Source: an uncultured Alistipes sp. (GTDB lineage: Bacteria; Bacteroidota; Bacteroidia; Bacteroidales; Rikenellaceae). Taken from it: a DNA stretch of 53,048 nucleotides. The stretch spans positions 1-53,048 of the forward strand of contig UQYM01000017.1 in the NCBI GenBank assembly GCA_900545315.1, read 5' to 3'. Shown here one piece after another: positions 35,260-43,635 of the stretch; the first letter of the stretch is position 1; every line of letters begins with the position of its first letter. A model generated the notes under the pieces. The model saw only the letters and a list, made by a program, of their open reading frames with translations, searched no databases and was not told the origin of the DNA. The position numbers were made by a program, and so were the translations under genes.

Positions 35260-36081
35260 ATGAGTACAATTCTCTTCAACCATGTCATCTTCGGCCCGGT
35301 ACACAGCCGGAGACTCGGTCTGTCGTTGGGAGTCAACCTGCTTCCCCTCAACAACAAACTCTGCAACTTCGATTGCATCTATTGCGAATGCGGATGGGGA
35401 CACAAAGCAGTCTCCCCGCGATTCAATACTCGCGAAGAGGTACAATATCATCTGCGAGCCAAACTCCAAGAGATGGCTGCCGATGGAAAACTCCCTGATG
35501 TGATCACCTTCGCCGGAAACGGAGAGCCCACCATGCACCCCCAATTCGAAGAGATTATCGCCGATACCCTCGCCACCCGCGACGAACTGAGCCCCAAATC
35601 CAAAGTATCGGTACTGAGCAATGCCACGATGATCGATCGCGACTCGGTCTGCCGCGCGCTTTGCCGTGTGGACAACAATATTCTGAAACTCGACTCGGCT
35701 ATCGACCGGACCATGCGCATCATCAACCAACCTCGCGGAAACCGTCCAGTCGCCGAAACCGTCGAGCTGATGAAACGCTTTAACGGACAGCTGATCATCC
35801 AAACGATGTTCCTGCGTGGCCGCTTCAACGGACAGCCGATCGATAATACCACACCTGAAGAGGTTTCGGCCTGGCTCGATCTGGTCCGTCAGATCACCCC
35901 AAAACAGGTGATGATCTACACAATCGACCGTGAAACACCAGCCCACGAACTGGTCAAAATCCCGGTCAGCGAACTCTCCCGAATTGGAGAACAGGTACGG
36001 GCCCTCGGCATCCCCTGCTCCGTCTCCGGAGCGACCGAACACCCCTCCACTCCAGACAGTATCCCAAACCCCGAAGAGTAA
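35260..36081 (+). CDS. radical SAM protein (COG0731-like)
   Basis: A 273-residue radical SAM protein with ATG 35260 (MSTILFNHVIFGPVHSRRLG). The cluster ligands are Cys35, Cys39 and Cys42 in CNFDCIYCECG, and the SAM-binding GNGEPT motif follows near residue 87. It belongs to the group related to wybutosine-type radical SAM enzymes, widespread in bacteria without a known substrate. No accessory C-terminal cluster domain is present: the end is short and Pro/Glu-rich. Same direction as the ABC exporter upstream and prfB downstream, but separated by more than 140 bases from each, so joint function is not implied. Confidence 0.88.
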   Translation: MSTILFNHVIFGPVHSRRLGLSLGVNLLPLNNKLCNFDCIYCECGWGHKAVSPRFNTREEVQYHLRAKLQEMAADGKLPDVITFAGNGEPTMHPQFEEIIADTLATRDELSPKSKVSVLSNATMIDRDSVCRALCRVDNNILKLDSAIDRTMRIINQPRGNRPVAETVELMKRFNGQLIIQTMFLRGRFNGQPIDNTTPEEVSAWLDLVRQITPKQVMIYTIDRETPAHELVKIPVSELSRIGEQVRALGIPCSVSGATEHPSTPDSIPNPEE

Positions 36082-36384
36082 CAGTTTTGTTCTCTTCCAC
36101 GTTTCGGAGCGAAGAGCGTGGTGAACAAATGATAAGACCCCAAAAACCTATAACAACAACTAACAAATAAAAGAGGAAGGAGTACCCGAATTTTTCCCTT
36201 AAAGCGTGCTTTCTATATCAGGCTGCTTTAATGATTACGGTTGAGAGCTCACCGAGGGGGAAGGAGTATGACAGCATCAACGCAGATTGCGCAACGCTCT
36301 GGCTCCCCTCTCCCAAACAATGACTCAACGTTTCATCGTAAACCCAAAACTCCAACCCCATAGAACCAAAAGTCAATCAAATAT
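36082..36384 (+). other. structured intergenic region upstream of prfB
   Basis: No gene. It contains a 10-base direct repeat GGAAGGAGTA (36175-36184 and 36259-36268), a hairpin AAAGC / GCTTT (36201-36205 with 36225-36229), and GAGGGG (36254-36259) pairing with CCCCTC (36305-36310) around 45 bases. It could be a leader or small RNA. No promoter consensus stands out. Confidence 0.45.
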
Positions 36385-37470
36385 ATGGTAACGACCGAAC
36401 AGATCAAGGCACTTGAGGAGCGGCAACAAGCCCTATATACCCACCTGCACATCGAGGACCGACGTCTGGAACTCGACGAGCAGGAGGCGCTGACCCACGA
36501 TCCCAACTTCTGGGATGACCCAGCCAAAGCCGAAGCCCAACTCAAAAAAGTCGCCGGAATCAAATATTGGATCACCGCCTACGACGCCATAGCCTCCGCC
36601 ATGGAGGAGCTGCACCTCCTGCCGGAATTTATCCGCGAAGGAGCCTCCTCTCCCGAAGAGCTCGATACCCAATACAACAAGGTGCTCAAAATGATCGAAG
36701 AGCTCGAAATGCGGAATATGCTCCGCAGCGAAGAGGATCACCTCGGAGCCATCATGGAGATCAACTCCGGGGCCGGCGGTACCGAAAGTCTCGATTGGGC
36801 AGCCATGTTGATGCGTATGTATATGCGCTGGGGCGAAGCCAACGGCTACCAGGTCAAAGTAATCGACGTTCAGGATGGAGAAGAGGTCGGTATCAAATCG
36901 GCAACCCTCGAATTTGTCGGCGAATTCGCCTACGGATACCTCAAAAGTGAAAGCGGCGTCCACCGTTTGGTGCGCCCCTCGCCATTCAACGCCAACAACA
37001 AACGCCAAACTACATTCGCCTCCGTATTCGTTTCACCCGCCGTTGACGATACCATCGAAATCACTATTAACCCCGCCGACATCGAATGGGATACCTACCG
37101 AAGCGGCGGTAAGGGCGGACAAAATGTCAACAAGGTCGAAACCGGTGTCCGCGTACGCCACCTGCCTACCGGTATCATGGTCGAGAATACCGAGACCCGC
37201 TCCCAAAGTATGAACAAAGAGAACGCCCTGCGTATCCTCAAATCCAAACTCTACCAACTCGAACTCAACAAACGACGCGAACTCCAAAACGAGCTCGAAG
37301 GCAAAAAGAAAAAGATCGAATGGGGTTCCCAGATCCGTAGCTACGTCTTCGATGACCGCCGCGTAAAGGACCACCGTACCGGATACCAGACCTCAGATGT
37401 CCAACGTGTCATGGATGGCGATATCAGCGGCTTTATCAAAGCCTACCTGATGGGAGATCACGAAGATTAA
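36385..37470 (+). CDS. prfB: peptide chain release factor 2
   Basis: Recognises UGA and UAA stop codons and triggers peptide release. The 361-residue product has the stop-codon motif SPF at 199-201 (RPSPFNANNKRQ) and the catalytic GGQ at 244-246 (SGGKGGQNVNK). The frame is continuous from ATG 36385 through the N-terminal domain (NFWDDPAKAEAQLKK), with no in-frame UGA near codon 25, so the programmed +1 frameshift that autoregulates RF2 in many bacteria is absent here. The long leader at 36082-36384 may carry other control. Confidence 0.96.
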   Translation: MVTTEQIKALEERQQALYTHLHIEDRRLELDEQEALTHDPNFWDDPAKAEAQLKKVAGIKYWITAYDAIASAMEELHLLPEFIREGASSPEELDTQYNKVLKMIEELEMRNMLRSEEDHLGAIMEINSGAGGTESLDWAAMLMRMYMRWGEANGYQVKVIDVQDGEEVGIKSATLEFVGEFAYGYLKSESGVHRLVRPSPFNANNKRQTTFASVFVSPAVDDTIEITINPADIEWDTYRSGGKGGQNVNKVETGVRVRHLPTGIMVENTETRSQSMNKENALRILKSKLYQLELNKRRELQNELEGKKKKIEWGSQIRSYVFDDRRVKDHRTGYQTSDVQRVMDGDISGFIKAYLMGDHED

Positions 37471-37552
37471 CAACCTTTGCTTCTTACTTTTCCACTGTTT
37501 GGAGACTCAATAAGGCGGGGTATATGAAGGTAGTACCCGCTAAACCCGGCTC

Positions 37553-37640
37553 TCAAGAGGAGGCCTGAGAGAAGGAACAGAGGTCAGAAAACAAGAGGCA
37601 AGACAGGAGGGAGCAAGAGACAAGGATCAGAAACGGGAAC
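37553..37640 (+). repeat. short purine-rich degenerate tract
   Basis: About 85 bases built from GAGGAGG, GAGAGAAGG, CAAGAGGCAAGACAGG-like words with few pyrimidines on the plus strand, downstream of plus-strand prfB. Style and position match the longer tract at 6600-6970. Confidence 0.45.
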
Positions 37641-37724
37641 ATTGTTCAGAACGCACTGTCGAACCAATAAAAAGAGTTCACACCCATTGCATATCGCTTG
37701 ATTTTCCCCTAATCAATAAAAATA

Positions 37725-37759
37725 AGAAGCGGGCATCTCGCCATGAGATGTCCGCTTCT
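37725..37759. terminator. bidirectional terminator between prfB and eno
   Basis: AGAAGCGGGCATCTC (37725-37739) pairs with GAGATGTCCGCTTCT (37745-37759), one G-U, loop GCCAT. T-rich tails on both strands. Confidence 0.9.
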
Positions 37760-37791
37760 CTCTTTTGCAATATTATCGTCTCGACTATCGG

Positions 37792-39096
37792 CTATTTGCG
37801 ATAGATCTTCGTGTAACCGTAGATCGCCTCGTCACCCAACTCCTCCTCGATCCGGAGCAGCTGATTGTACTTGGCCATACGATCCGAACGGCTCATCGAA
37901 CCGGTCTTGATCTGTCCCGAATTGGTGGCAACGGCAATGTCGGCAATCGTCGAATCCTCCGTCTCACCACTGCGGTGTGAAGTTACCGACGTATAACCGG
38001 CCCGGTGTGCCATCTCAATGGCATCCAACGTCTCAGTCAACGTACCGATCTGGTTCACCTTGATCAAAATCGAATTGGCACAACCCAACTCAATACCCTT
38101 CTTCAAGAACTCTACGTTGGTCACAAACAGGTCATCACCTACCAGCTGGCATTTGCCGCCCAATCGCTCGGTCAGCACCTTCCAGCCGTCCCAGTCGTTC
38201 TCGCTCATACCATCCTCGATCGAATCAATCGGATATTTCGCTACCAACTCCTCCAGGTAGGCCACCTGCTCTGCTGAAGTACGTTTGGCACCGGTCGGGC
38301 CCTCAAACTTCGTATAGTCGTAAACACCATCCTTATAGAACTCCGACGATGCGCAATCCATACCAATGGCTACATCACCGCCTTCGCATTTACGACCTGG
38401 TTTATAGCCCGCCTTCTTAATCGCCTCGATAATCGACTCCAAAGCGTCTTCCGTACCCTTCAAGGCCGGAGCAAAACCGCCTTCATCACCAACAGCCGTA
38501 CTCAAACCACGATCATGCAGCACCTTCTTCAAGGCGTGGAACACCTCGGCGCCCATACGCAACCCTTCACGGAACGACGGAGCACCTACCGGACGGATCA
38601 TGAACTCCTGGAAAGCAATCGGCGCATCGGAGTGTGAACCGCCATTGATGATATTCATCATCGGAACAGGCAGCGTCTTGGCATTCGTACCGCCGATATA
38701 ACGCCACAGCGGCATGCCCAAATAGTCGGCTGCCGCACGTGCGCAAGCCAACGAAACACCCAAAATGGCATTGGCGCCCAATTTGCTCTTGGTCGGGGTG
38801 CCGTCCAGCTCGATCATCGTCTTATCGATGCCCACCTGATCGGTCACCGGCATGCCCAAAATCTCTTTGGCAATCACCTCGTTCACATTCTGAACAGCCT
38901 TCAATACACCTTTGCCACCGTAACGGCTCTTATCTCCATCGCGCAACTCAAGCGCCTCGTTCTCTCCTGTCGATGCTCCGGATGGAACCGCAGCTCGTCC
39001 AAAAGCACCACTCGCGGTGGTTACCTCTACTTCAATCGTCGGATTTCCACGTGAATCCAGAATCTCTCTGGCATGTACACTTACAATCTCACTCAT
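37792..39096 (-). CDS. eno: enolase
   Basis: Glycolytic enzyme converting 2-phosphoglycerate to phosphoenolpyruvate; cytosolic, Mg2+-dependent and often surface-associated. The 434-residue product is complete: N-terminal SVHAREILDSRGNPTIEVEV, substrate loop SGASTGENEALELRDGD, metal ligands in GMDCASSEF, IEDGMSEND and VGDDLFVTN, and the signature ILIKVNQIGTLTET with the catalytic Lys, then SHRSGETED. It lies directly after rplQ with its own promoter inside the terminator region of the ribosomal operon. Confidence 0.98.
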   Translation of the reverse strand: MSEIVSVHAREILDSRGNPTIEVEVTTASGAFGRAAVPSGASTGENEALELRDGDKSRYGGKGVLKAVQNVNEVIAKEILGMPVTDQVGIDKTMIELDGTPTKSKLGANAILGVSLACARAAADYLGMPLWRYIGGTNAKTLPVPMMNIINGGSHSDAPIAFQEFMIRPVGAPSFREGLRMGAEVFHALKKVLHDRGLSTAVGDEGGFAPALKGTEDALESIIEAIKKAGYKPGRKCEGGDVAIGMDCASSEFYKDGVYDYTKFEGPTGAKRTSAEQVAYLEELVAKYPIDSIEDGMSENDWDGWKVLTERLGGKCQLVGDDLFVTNVEFLKKGIELGCANSILIKVNQIGTLTETLDAIEMAHRAGYTSVTSHRSGETEDSTIADIAVATNSGQIKTGSMSRSDRMAKYNQLLRIEEELGDEAIYGYTKIYRK

Positions 39097-39166
39097 CGTA
39101 ATTATTTTTTAAGATTTGACTTTTGCCAAAAACCAAAACTTGTCTGCTAATATAACGTCCTATCTG

Positions 39167-39199
39167 CAAAAATAGTGCAACATCTCACATTTTTGCAAA
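39167..39199 (-). promoter_or_regulatory. eno promoter
   Basis: On the minus strand TTTG (39196-39199), 21-base spacer, TATTTTTG (39167-39174): a full consensus match with a leader of about 65 nt. The -33 element overlaps the T-tract of the upstream rplQ terminator. Confidence 0.75.
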
Positions 39200-39227
39200 A
39201 CAAAGGGGAGATCCCTCCGGACTCCCC
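39197..39227 (-). terminator. terminator of the ribosomal superoperon
   Basis: On the minus strand GGGGAG (39222-39227) pairs with CTCCCC (39205-39210) around an 11-base loop, followed by TTTGTTTTG. It lies 74 bases after rplQ. Confidence 0.7.
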
Positions 39228-39300
39228 CTCTATCTCTCCTATCGTTCCGTATGCAGCCCGAAGGCTAACATCCAAATCGAATCGGATAACTCTGCCGAAA

Positions 39301-39807
39301 TTACTCAGCTTTTGCCTCTTCGGCCGGCTTCTCTGCCTCTACAGCAGGAGCAGCTGCCTCTGCTGCTGGCGCTGCAGCCTTCTTAGCACGGCTACGACGA
39401 GTCTTTGGCTTCTCTGCTGCCTTTGGTGCTGCTGCAGTTGCATAGGCCTCATCAAAGTCTACCAACTCAATAAAGCAGGTCTCTGCTCCATCTCCCAAAC
39501 GGAAACCCGTCTTCAAAATGCGGCAATAGCCACCCGGACGATTCGCAATCTTCGGCGCAATTACTCGGAACAATTCTGCTGTCGCCTCCTTGTCCTTCAA
39601 ATAACTGAACACCGTACGACGCGAATGAGTCGTATCTTCCTTCGATTTGGTAATCAGCGGCTCTACATACATGCGCAATGCCTTGGCCTTCGCCAGAGTC
39701 GTATTGATCCTCTTGTGCTTCAACAACGAACTCGCCAGATTGGCCATCAACGCCTTGCGGTGACCGGCCTGGCGGCCGAGGTGATTGATTTTCTTATTAT
39801 GTCTCAT
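39301..39807 (-). CDS. rplQ: 50S ribosomal protein L17 with C-terminal extension
   Basis: Large-subunit protein near the exit-tunnel rim. Residues 1-115 are the conserved L17 fold (MRHNKKINHLGRQAGHRKALMANLASSLLKHKRINTT). Residues 125-168 are an Ala/Glu/Lys/Pro-rich tail (KAAEKPKTRRSRAKKAAAP onwards) absent from E. coli L17 but usual in Bacteroidetes, probably disordered. Last gene of the alpha-operon part, 19 bases after rpoA, followed by a terminator. Confidence 0.96.
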   Translation of the reverse strand: MRHNKKINHLGRQAGHRKALMANLASSLLKHKRINTTLAKAKALRMYVEPLITKSKEDTTHSRRTVFSYLKDKEATAELFRVIAPKIANRPGGYCRILKTGFRLGDGAETCFIELVDFDEAYATAAAPKAAEKPKTRRSRAKKAAAPAAEAAAPAVEAEKPAEEAKAE

Positions 39808-39826
39808 GGTTACTTAATCGTTCGTG

Positions 39827-40819
39827 TTAATCCTTGTCTAGTTTGTATATGGAGACGTCCATACCGAAGTGTAAATTCAGATTTGCCAACAACTCATCCA
39901 ACTCCGACAACGACTTCTTGCCAAAGTTCCGGAATTTCAACAAATCATTCCGATTGAAACGTACCAAATCGCCTACTGTCTCTACCTCAGCTGCCTTCAA
40001 ACAGTTCAATGCCCGTACTGACAAATCCTGATCCGACAACTTCGTCTTCAACAACTGACGCATGTGAAGTACATCCTCATCAAACTCTTCGGTCGCACTG
40101 TTTTCCTCAAGGTTCAGCGTAATCTTTTCATCGGAGAAGAGCATGAAGTGATGAATCAATATTTTAGCCGCCTCCTTAAGCGCTTCCTTCGGATGAATAC
40201 TACCATCCGTCGTAATCTCCAGATTCAGTTTCTCGTAATCGGTCTTCTGCTCCACACGGTAGTTCTCAACCGTAAACTTCACATTACGAATCGGCGTGTG
40301 AATCGAATCGATCGGCAACAAACCAAACTCTGCATCTGCCGGACGATTCTCCTCCGCCGGTACATATCCACGACCCTTGGCTATCGTTAACTCCATCTGT
40401 AACTTAACTTCAGGATCCAAACGACAAATTACCAAGTCAGGATTCAATACCTTGAAGTTGGTCAAGAAGTTCGAGATATAACCCGCGGTGAGCTCACTCT
40501 GTCCAGCTACATTGACAGTCACCTTCTCACCATCGACATTCTCGACGGTCTTGATGAAACGTACCTGCTTGAGCTTCAATATGATCTCAAGCATTCCTTC
40601 CATAACACCGGGGATCGCAGCAAACTCATGATCGACACCGGCAACCTTGACCGTCGTGATCGCATAGCCCTCCAACGACGAGAGCAAAATGCGCCGCAAC
40701 GCATTGCCGATGGTCATGCCAAATCCGGGCTCGAGCGGACGAAATTCAAACCGTCCGAACGAAGAGGTGGATTCGAGCATTATTACCTTCTCAGGCTTTT
40801 GAAATGCTAATATTGCCAT
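39827..40819 (-). CDS. rpoA: DNA-directed RNA polymerase alpha subunit
   Basis: Scaffold subunit for RNA polymerase assembly. 330 residues: N-terminal dimerisation domain (FRPLEPGFGMTIGNALRRILLSSLEGYAIT, about 25-235) and C-terminal DNA/activator-binding domain (LSVRALNCLKAAEVETVGDLVRFNRNDLLKFRNFGKKSL, about 255-320). Length and motifs are complete. It lies between rpsD and rplQ with gaps of about 20 bases, as in the alpha operon of most bacteria. Confidence 0.98.
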   Translation of the reverse strand: MAILAFQKPEKVIMLESTSSFGRFEFRPLEPGFGMTIGNALRRILLSSLEGYAITTVKVAGVDHEFAAIPGVMEGMLEIILKLKQVRFIKTVENVDGEKVTVNVAGQSELTAGYISNFLTNFKVLNPDLVICRLDPEVKLQMELTIAKGRGYVPAEENRPADAEFGLLPIDSIHTPIRNVKFTVENYRVEQKTDYEKLNLEITTDGSIHPKEALKEAAKILIHHFMLFSDEKITLNLEENSATEEFDEDVLHMRQLLKTKLSDQDLSVRALNCLKAAEVETVGDLVRFNRNDLLKFRNFGKKSLSELDELLANLNLHFGMDVSIYKLDKD

Positions 40820-40842
40820 AATTATTGCTCCTCGATTAATGA

Positions 40843-41448
40843 TTACTTAGAATACAACTCGACGATAAGCTGCTCTTTGATGTTCTCAGGAATGTCCGCA
40901 CGTTCCGGCTTCTGAAGGAATTTGCCACTCATCTGGCTGCCATCCCACTCCAACCATGCATAACGATTGTGTGCGCCGGTTACAGAATCCTGAATAACCT
41001 CCAACGATTGTGATTTCTCACGAACTCCTACAACATCACCCGGACGAAGCTGGTACGAAGGAATGTTTACTACTGCTCCGTTTACCGTAATGTGACGGTG
41101 AGATACCAACTGACGTGCAGCTGCACGTGTCGGAGCAATGCCCAAACGGAATACTACGTTGTCCAAACGGCACTCCAAAATCTGAAGCAGGTTCTCACCG
41201 GTAATACCACCGATACGGGCAGCCTCCTCAAACGTGTGACGGAACTGCTTCTCCTGCACCCCGTAGATGGCTTTCGCCTTCTGCTTCTCCAGCAACTGAG
41301 TACCGTACTCAGATACCTTCTTGCGTTTGCGCATCAAACCATGCTGTCCGGGAGGGTAGTTCTTCTTCTCAAGCGATTTGTCCGCACCATAAATGGCTTC
41401 GCCGAACTTTCTGGCGATCTTTGACTTTGGTCCTATATATCTTCCCAT
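40843..41448 (-). CDS. rpsD: 30S ribosomal protein S4
   Basis: Primary 16S-binding protein and, in many bacteria, translational repressor of its operon. 201 residues with the S4 RNA-binding domain at about 90-155 (CRLDNVVFRLGIAPTRAAARQLVSHRHITVNG). The N-terminus (MGRYIGPKSKIARKFGEAIYG) has no Cys cluster, so it is the zinc-less form. The 147-base structured spacer just upstream suggests S4 controls rpsD, and perhaps rpoA and rplQ, through an RNA leader. Confidence 0.97.
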   Translation of the reverse strand: MGRYIGPKSKIARKFGEAIYGADKSLEKKNYPPGQHGLMRKRKKVSEYGTQLLEKQKAKAIYGVQEKQFRHTFEEAARIGGITGENLLQILECRLDNVVFRLGIAPTRAAARQLVSHRHITVNGAVVNIPSYQLRPGDVVGVREKSQSLEVIQDSVTGAHNRYAWLEWDGSQMSGKFLQKPERADIPENIKEQLIVELYSK

Positions 41449-41480
41449 AATAGAAGTTGCTTTTTGATTTAATAATTACA

Positions 41481-41585
41481 CGGAGACTTTCTCCGCTTGG
41501 AGTGACGCCGACATTCCACCGTAATAAATACGGTTGGGAATGCGGCCAATCTGCTGAATATTCAACAAACCGCTCCGGTGGCGTC
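41481..41585 (-). promoter_or_regulatory. structured RNA leader of rpsD (S4 autoregulatory candidate)
   Basis: In the rpsK-rpsD spacer several nested helices form on the transcript: GACGCC (41504-41509) with GGCGTC (41580-41585); CATTCC (41512-41517) with GGAATG (41537-41542); ACCGTA (41518-41523) with TACGGT (41529-41534) around ATAAA; and CGGAG (41481-41485) with CTCCG (41491-41495) nearer the start codon. A TGAATATTCA palindrome lies in the junction. Spacers elsewhere in this cluster are 5-25 bases. Leaders for S4 have been proposed by comparative genomics in Bacteroidia; I cannot check that this is the same one. Confidence 0.65.
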
Positions 41586-41595
41586 GGACCGGAAA

Positions 41596-41985
41596 TTAGA
41601 CACGACGACGGTTAGGTGGACGGCAACCGTTGTGCGGCAGTGGAGTTACATCGATAATCTCGGTAACCTCAATGCCTGCCCCGTGAACGGTACGAATTGC
41701 CGACTCACGGCCTGCTCCCGGACCCTTCACATACACCTTTACCTTGCGAAGTCCCAGATCGTAAGCAATCTTGGCGCAATCTGCTGCTGCTGTCTGGGCT
41801 GCATACGGCGTGTTCTTCTTAGAGCCACGGAAACCCATCTTTCCGGCTGAACTCCAACTGATCACCTCTCCGTTCGCATTCGCTATCGTGATGATCACGT
41901 TATTGAAAGTAGAGTGTACGAATACCTTGCCTTCGGTACCCACCTTAACCACTCTCTTCTTAACTGTTCCTGTTTTTTTTGCCAT
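41596..41985 (-). CDS. rpsK: 30S ribosomal protein S11
   Basis: Small-subunit platform protein that lines the mRNA exit. 129 residues with the conserved core VFVHSTFNNVIITIANANGEVISWSSAGKMGFRGSKKNTPYAAQTAA and the C-terminal VTEIIDVTPLPHNGCRPPNRRRV. Complete. It follows rpsM after 12 bases; the structured rpsD leader follows it. Confidence 0.98.
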   Translation of the reverse strand: MAKKTGTVKKRVVKVGTEGKVFVHSTFNNVIITIANANGEVISWSSAGKMGFRGSKKNTPYAAQTAAADCAKIAYDLGLRKVKVYVKGPGAGRESAIRTVHGAGIEVTEIIDVTPLPHNGCRPPNRRRV

Positions 41986-41997
41986 AACTCTAATAGA

Positions 41998-42378
41998 TTA
42001 CTTCGTTGCTTTTTTCTTGTTGGCAACGGTCTTCTTGCGACCCTTGCGCGTGCGGGCATTATTCTTCGTGCTCTGGCCGCGAACCGGAAGACCCAAACGG
42101 TGACGAATGCCACGATAACAACCAATATCCATCAGTCGCTTGATGTTCAACTGAACCGTCGAACGCAGCTCGCCCTCTACCTTGTAGCCTCCTTCAGCGA
42201 TCGCGCTACGAATCGCAGATACCTGCGCATCGGTCCAATCCTGTACCTTGATCGCTGCATCTACATTCGCCTTCGCAAGAATCGTACGGGCGGTACTGCG
42301 TCCAATCCCGTAGATATAGGTCAAGCCTATATCTCCTCTCTTGTTCTTAGGTAAATCTACACCTACAATACGTGCCAT
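41998..42378 (-). CDS. rpsM: 30S ribosomal protein S13
   Basis: Small-subunit head protein that contacts the P-site tRNA and forms an intersubunit bridge. 126 residues: H2TH-containing N-terminal domain (MARIVGVDLPKNKRGDIGLTYIYGIGRSTA) and basic C-terminal tail (GLPVRGQSTKNNARTRKGRKKTVANKKKATK). Complete. First of the alpha-type genes, preceded by rpmJ. Confidence 0.98.
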   Translation of the reverse strand: MARIVGVDLPKNKRGDIGLTYIYGIGRSTARTILAKANVDAAIKVQDWTDAQVSAIRSAIAEGGYKVEGELRSTVQLNIKRLMDIGCYRGIRHRLGLPVRGQSTKNNARTRKGRKKTVANKKKATK

Positions 42379-42414
42379 AAATTCAATTATGCTTTTTTTG
42401 TTTGTTCCTGTTTA

Positions 42415-42531
42415 CTATCCCTGACGCATCTTCAGCTTGGGATTCTTCTTGCAGATCACATAGAGGCGACCTTTGCGCTTTACTATCTTGCAATCCTCGC
42501 TTCTCTTCTTAATCGATGTTCTTACTTTCAT
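42415..42531 (-). CDS. rpmJ: 50S ribosomal protein L36 (zinc-less type)
   Basis: A 38-residue protein too short for ordinary gene callers. It reads MKVRTSIKKRSEDCKIVKRK, then GRLYVICKKNPKLKMRQG. Only Cys14 and Cys27 of the four usual zinc ligands remain; the Cys at position 11 is Ser and the His near 33 is missing, so zinc binding is unlikely. The Bacteroides type is similar. Position between infA and rpsM is canonical. Confidence 0.95.
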   Translation of the reverse strand: MKVRTSIKKRSEDCKIVKRKGRLYVICKKNPKLKMRQG

Positions 42532-42617
42532 TGTTCAGAATGCTTTGTGGAATCAATCTCACGAGGCCCAACCTCACGGCTAAAACCTATCGCGCGCTCC
42601 TGATCCCTTGTTCTGTT

Positions 42618-42836
42618 CTACTTGTACCTGAACGATATACGTCCCTTACTCAAGTCGTACGGGGACATCTCTACTTTTACCTTGTCTCCCGGTAAAATCT
42701 TGATGTAGTGCATCCGCATCTTACCGGAAATGTGAGCGGTGATCACGTGACCATTGTCCAACTCAACGCGAAACATCGCATTGGACAACGCCTCGATAAT
42801 CGTCCCGTCCTTCTCAATAGCAGCTTGTTTGGCCAT
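42618..42836 (-). CDS. infA: translation initiation factor IF-1
   Basis: Binds the ribosomal A site during initiation. 72 residues forming one OB fold (MAKQAAIEKDGTIIEALSNA, then MFRVELDNGHVITAHISGKMRMHYI and the C-terminal YDLSKGRISFRYK). Complete and of standard length. It follows map after 7 bases and precedes rpmJ, as usual in this phylum. Confidence 0.98.
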   Translation of the reverse strand: MAKQAAIEKDGTIIEALSNAMFRVELDNGHVITAHISGKMRMHYIKILPGDKVKVEMSPYDLSKGRISFRYK

Positions 42837-42843
42837 AGGAGTC

Positions 42844-43620
42844 TTACAAATTTATTGCTTGTTCGATTACGCCGAAGTCGGTCAACACATCAGCACCATG
42901 TTTCGTGATCGCTACTGCCTGCTCAAAATGTGCAGACGGCTTACGATCCCGTGTCCGGACGGTCCAGCCGTCACGCTCAAACACTACGGAACGTGTCCCC
43001 ATGTTGATCATTGGCTCTATGCAGATGACCATCCCCTCTTTCAGAAGTGGCCCCCTGCCACGGGCTCCGTAGTTCGGTACCTCTGGCTCCTCATGCATGT
43101 CCCGACCGAGACCATGTCCTACCAACTCCCGTACTACCGAATAACCGTGTCGCTCAGCATGCTCCTGCACAGCATTGGCAATATCGCCGATGCGATTCCC
43201 TGCCTTTGCCTGTGCGACACCCTTATAAAGAGCCTCTTTGGTTACGCGGAGAAGATCCTGCACCTCCGGTGCTATCTCTCCTACTGCAAACGTATATGCA
43301 GAATCGCCGTAAAACCCCTTCATAAGCGTGCCACAATCTACTGAGAGAATATCGCCCTCCTTCAGAATGCGCTTTGCGGAAGGTATACCGTGTACGACCT
43401 CTTCATTGATGGACATACACAACGTGTTCGGAAAACCACCGTAACCCAAAAAACCGGGTTCCGCTCCGTGAGACCGAATAAAATCTTCGGCGATCTTGTC
43501 CAGCTCGAGCGTCGATACGCCCGGCCGGACATGCTTGCCGAGCTCCGCCAGCGTCGCACTGACCAACTGGTTGTTCTCGCGCAGCAACTCGATCTCTTCC
43601 GCTGTCTTTAAGTATATCAT
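42844..43620 (-). CDS. map: type I methionine aminopeptidase
   Basis: Removes N-terminal Met from nascent proteins. 258 residues of the pita-bread fold. Metal ligands are Asp in LSVDCGTLMKGFYGDSAYTF (two Asp), His in VGHGLGRDMHEEP, and Glu in VICIEPMINMG and HFEQAVAITKHG. No N-terminal zinc or SH3 extension, so type Ia. Located between secY and infA, matching its coupling to translation. Confidence 0.97.
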   Translation of the reverse strand: MIYLKTAEEIELLRENNQLVSATLAELGKHVRPGVSTLELDKIAEDFIRSHGAEPGFLGYGGFPNTLCMSINEEVVHGIPSAKRILKEGDILSVDCGTLMKGFYGDSAYTFAVGEIAPEVQDLLRVTKEALYKGVAQAKAGNRIGDIANAVQEHAERHGYSVVRELVGHGLGRDMHEEPEVPNYGARGRGPLLKEGMVICIEPMINMGTRSVVFERDGWTVRTRDRKPSAHFEQAVAITKHGADVLTDFGVIEQAINL

Positions 43621-43635
43621 CTCTCAGAACTCTTA

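Larger units (their letters stand above)
37471..37791. other. intergenic region between prfB and eno
   Basis: Holds a purine-rich tract at about 37553-37640 and a strong bidirectional terminator at 37725-37759. No gene. Confidence 0.6.
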
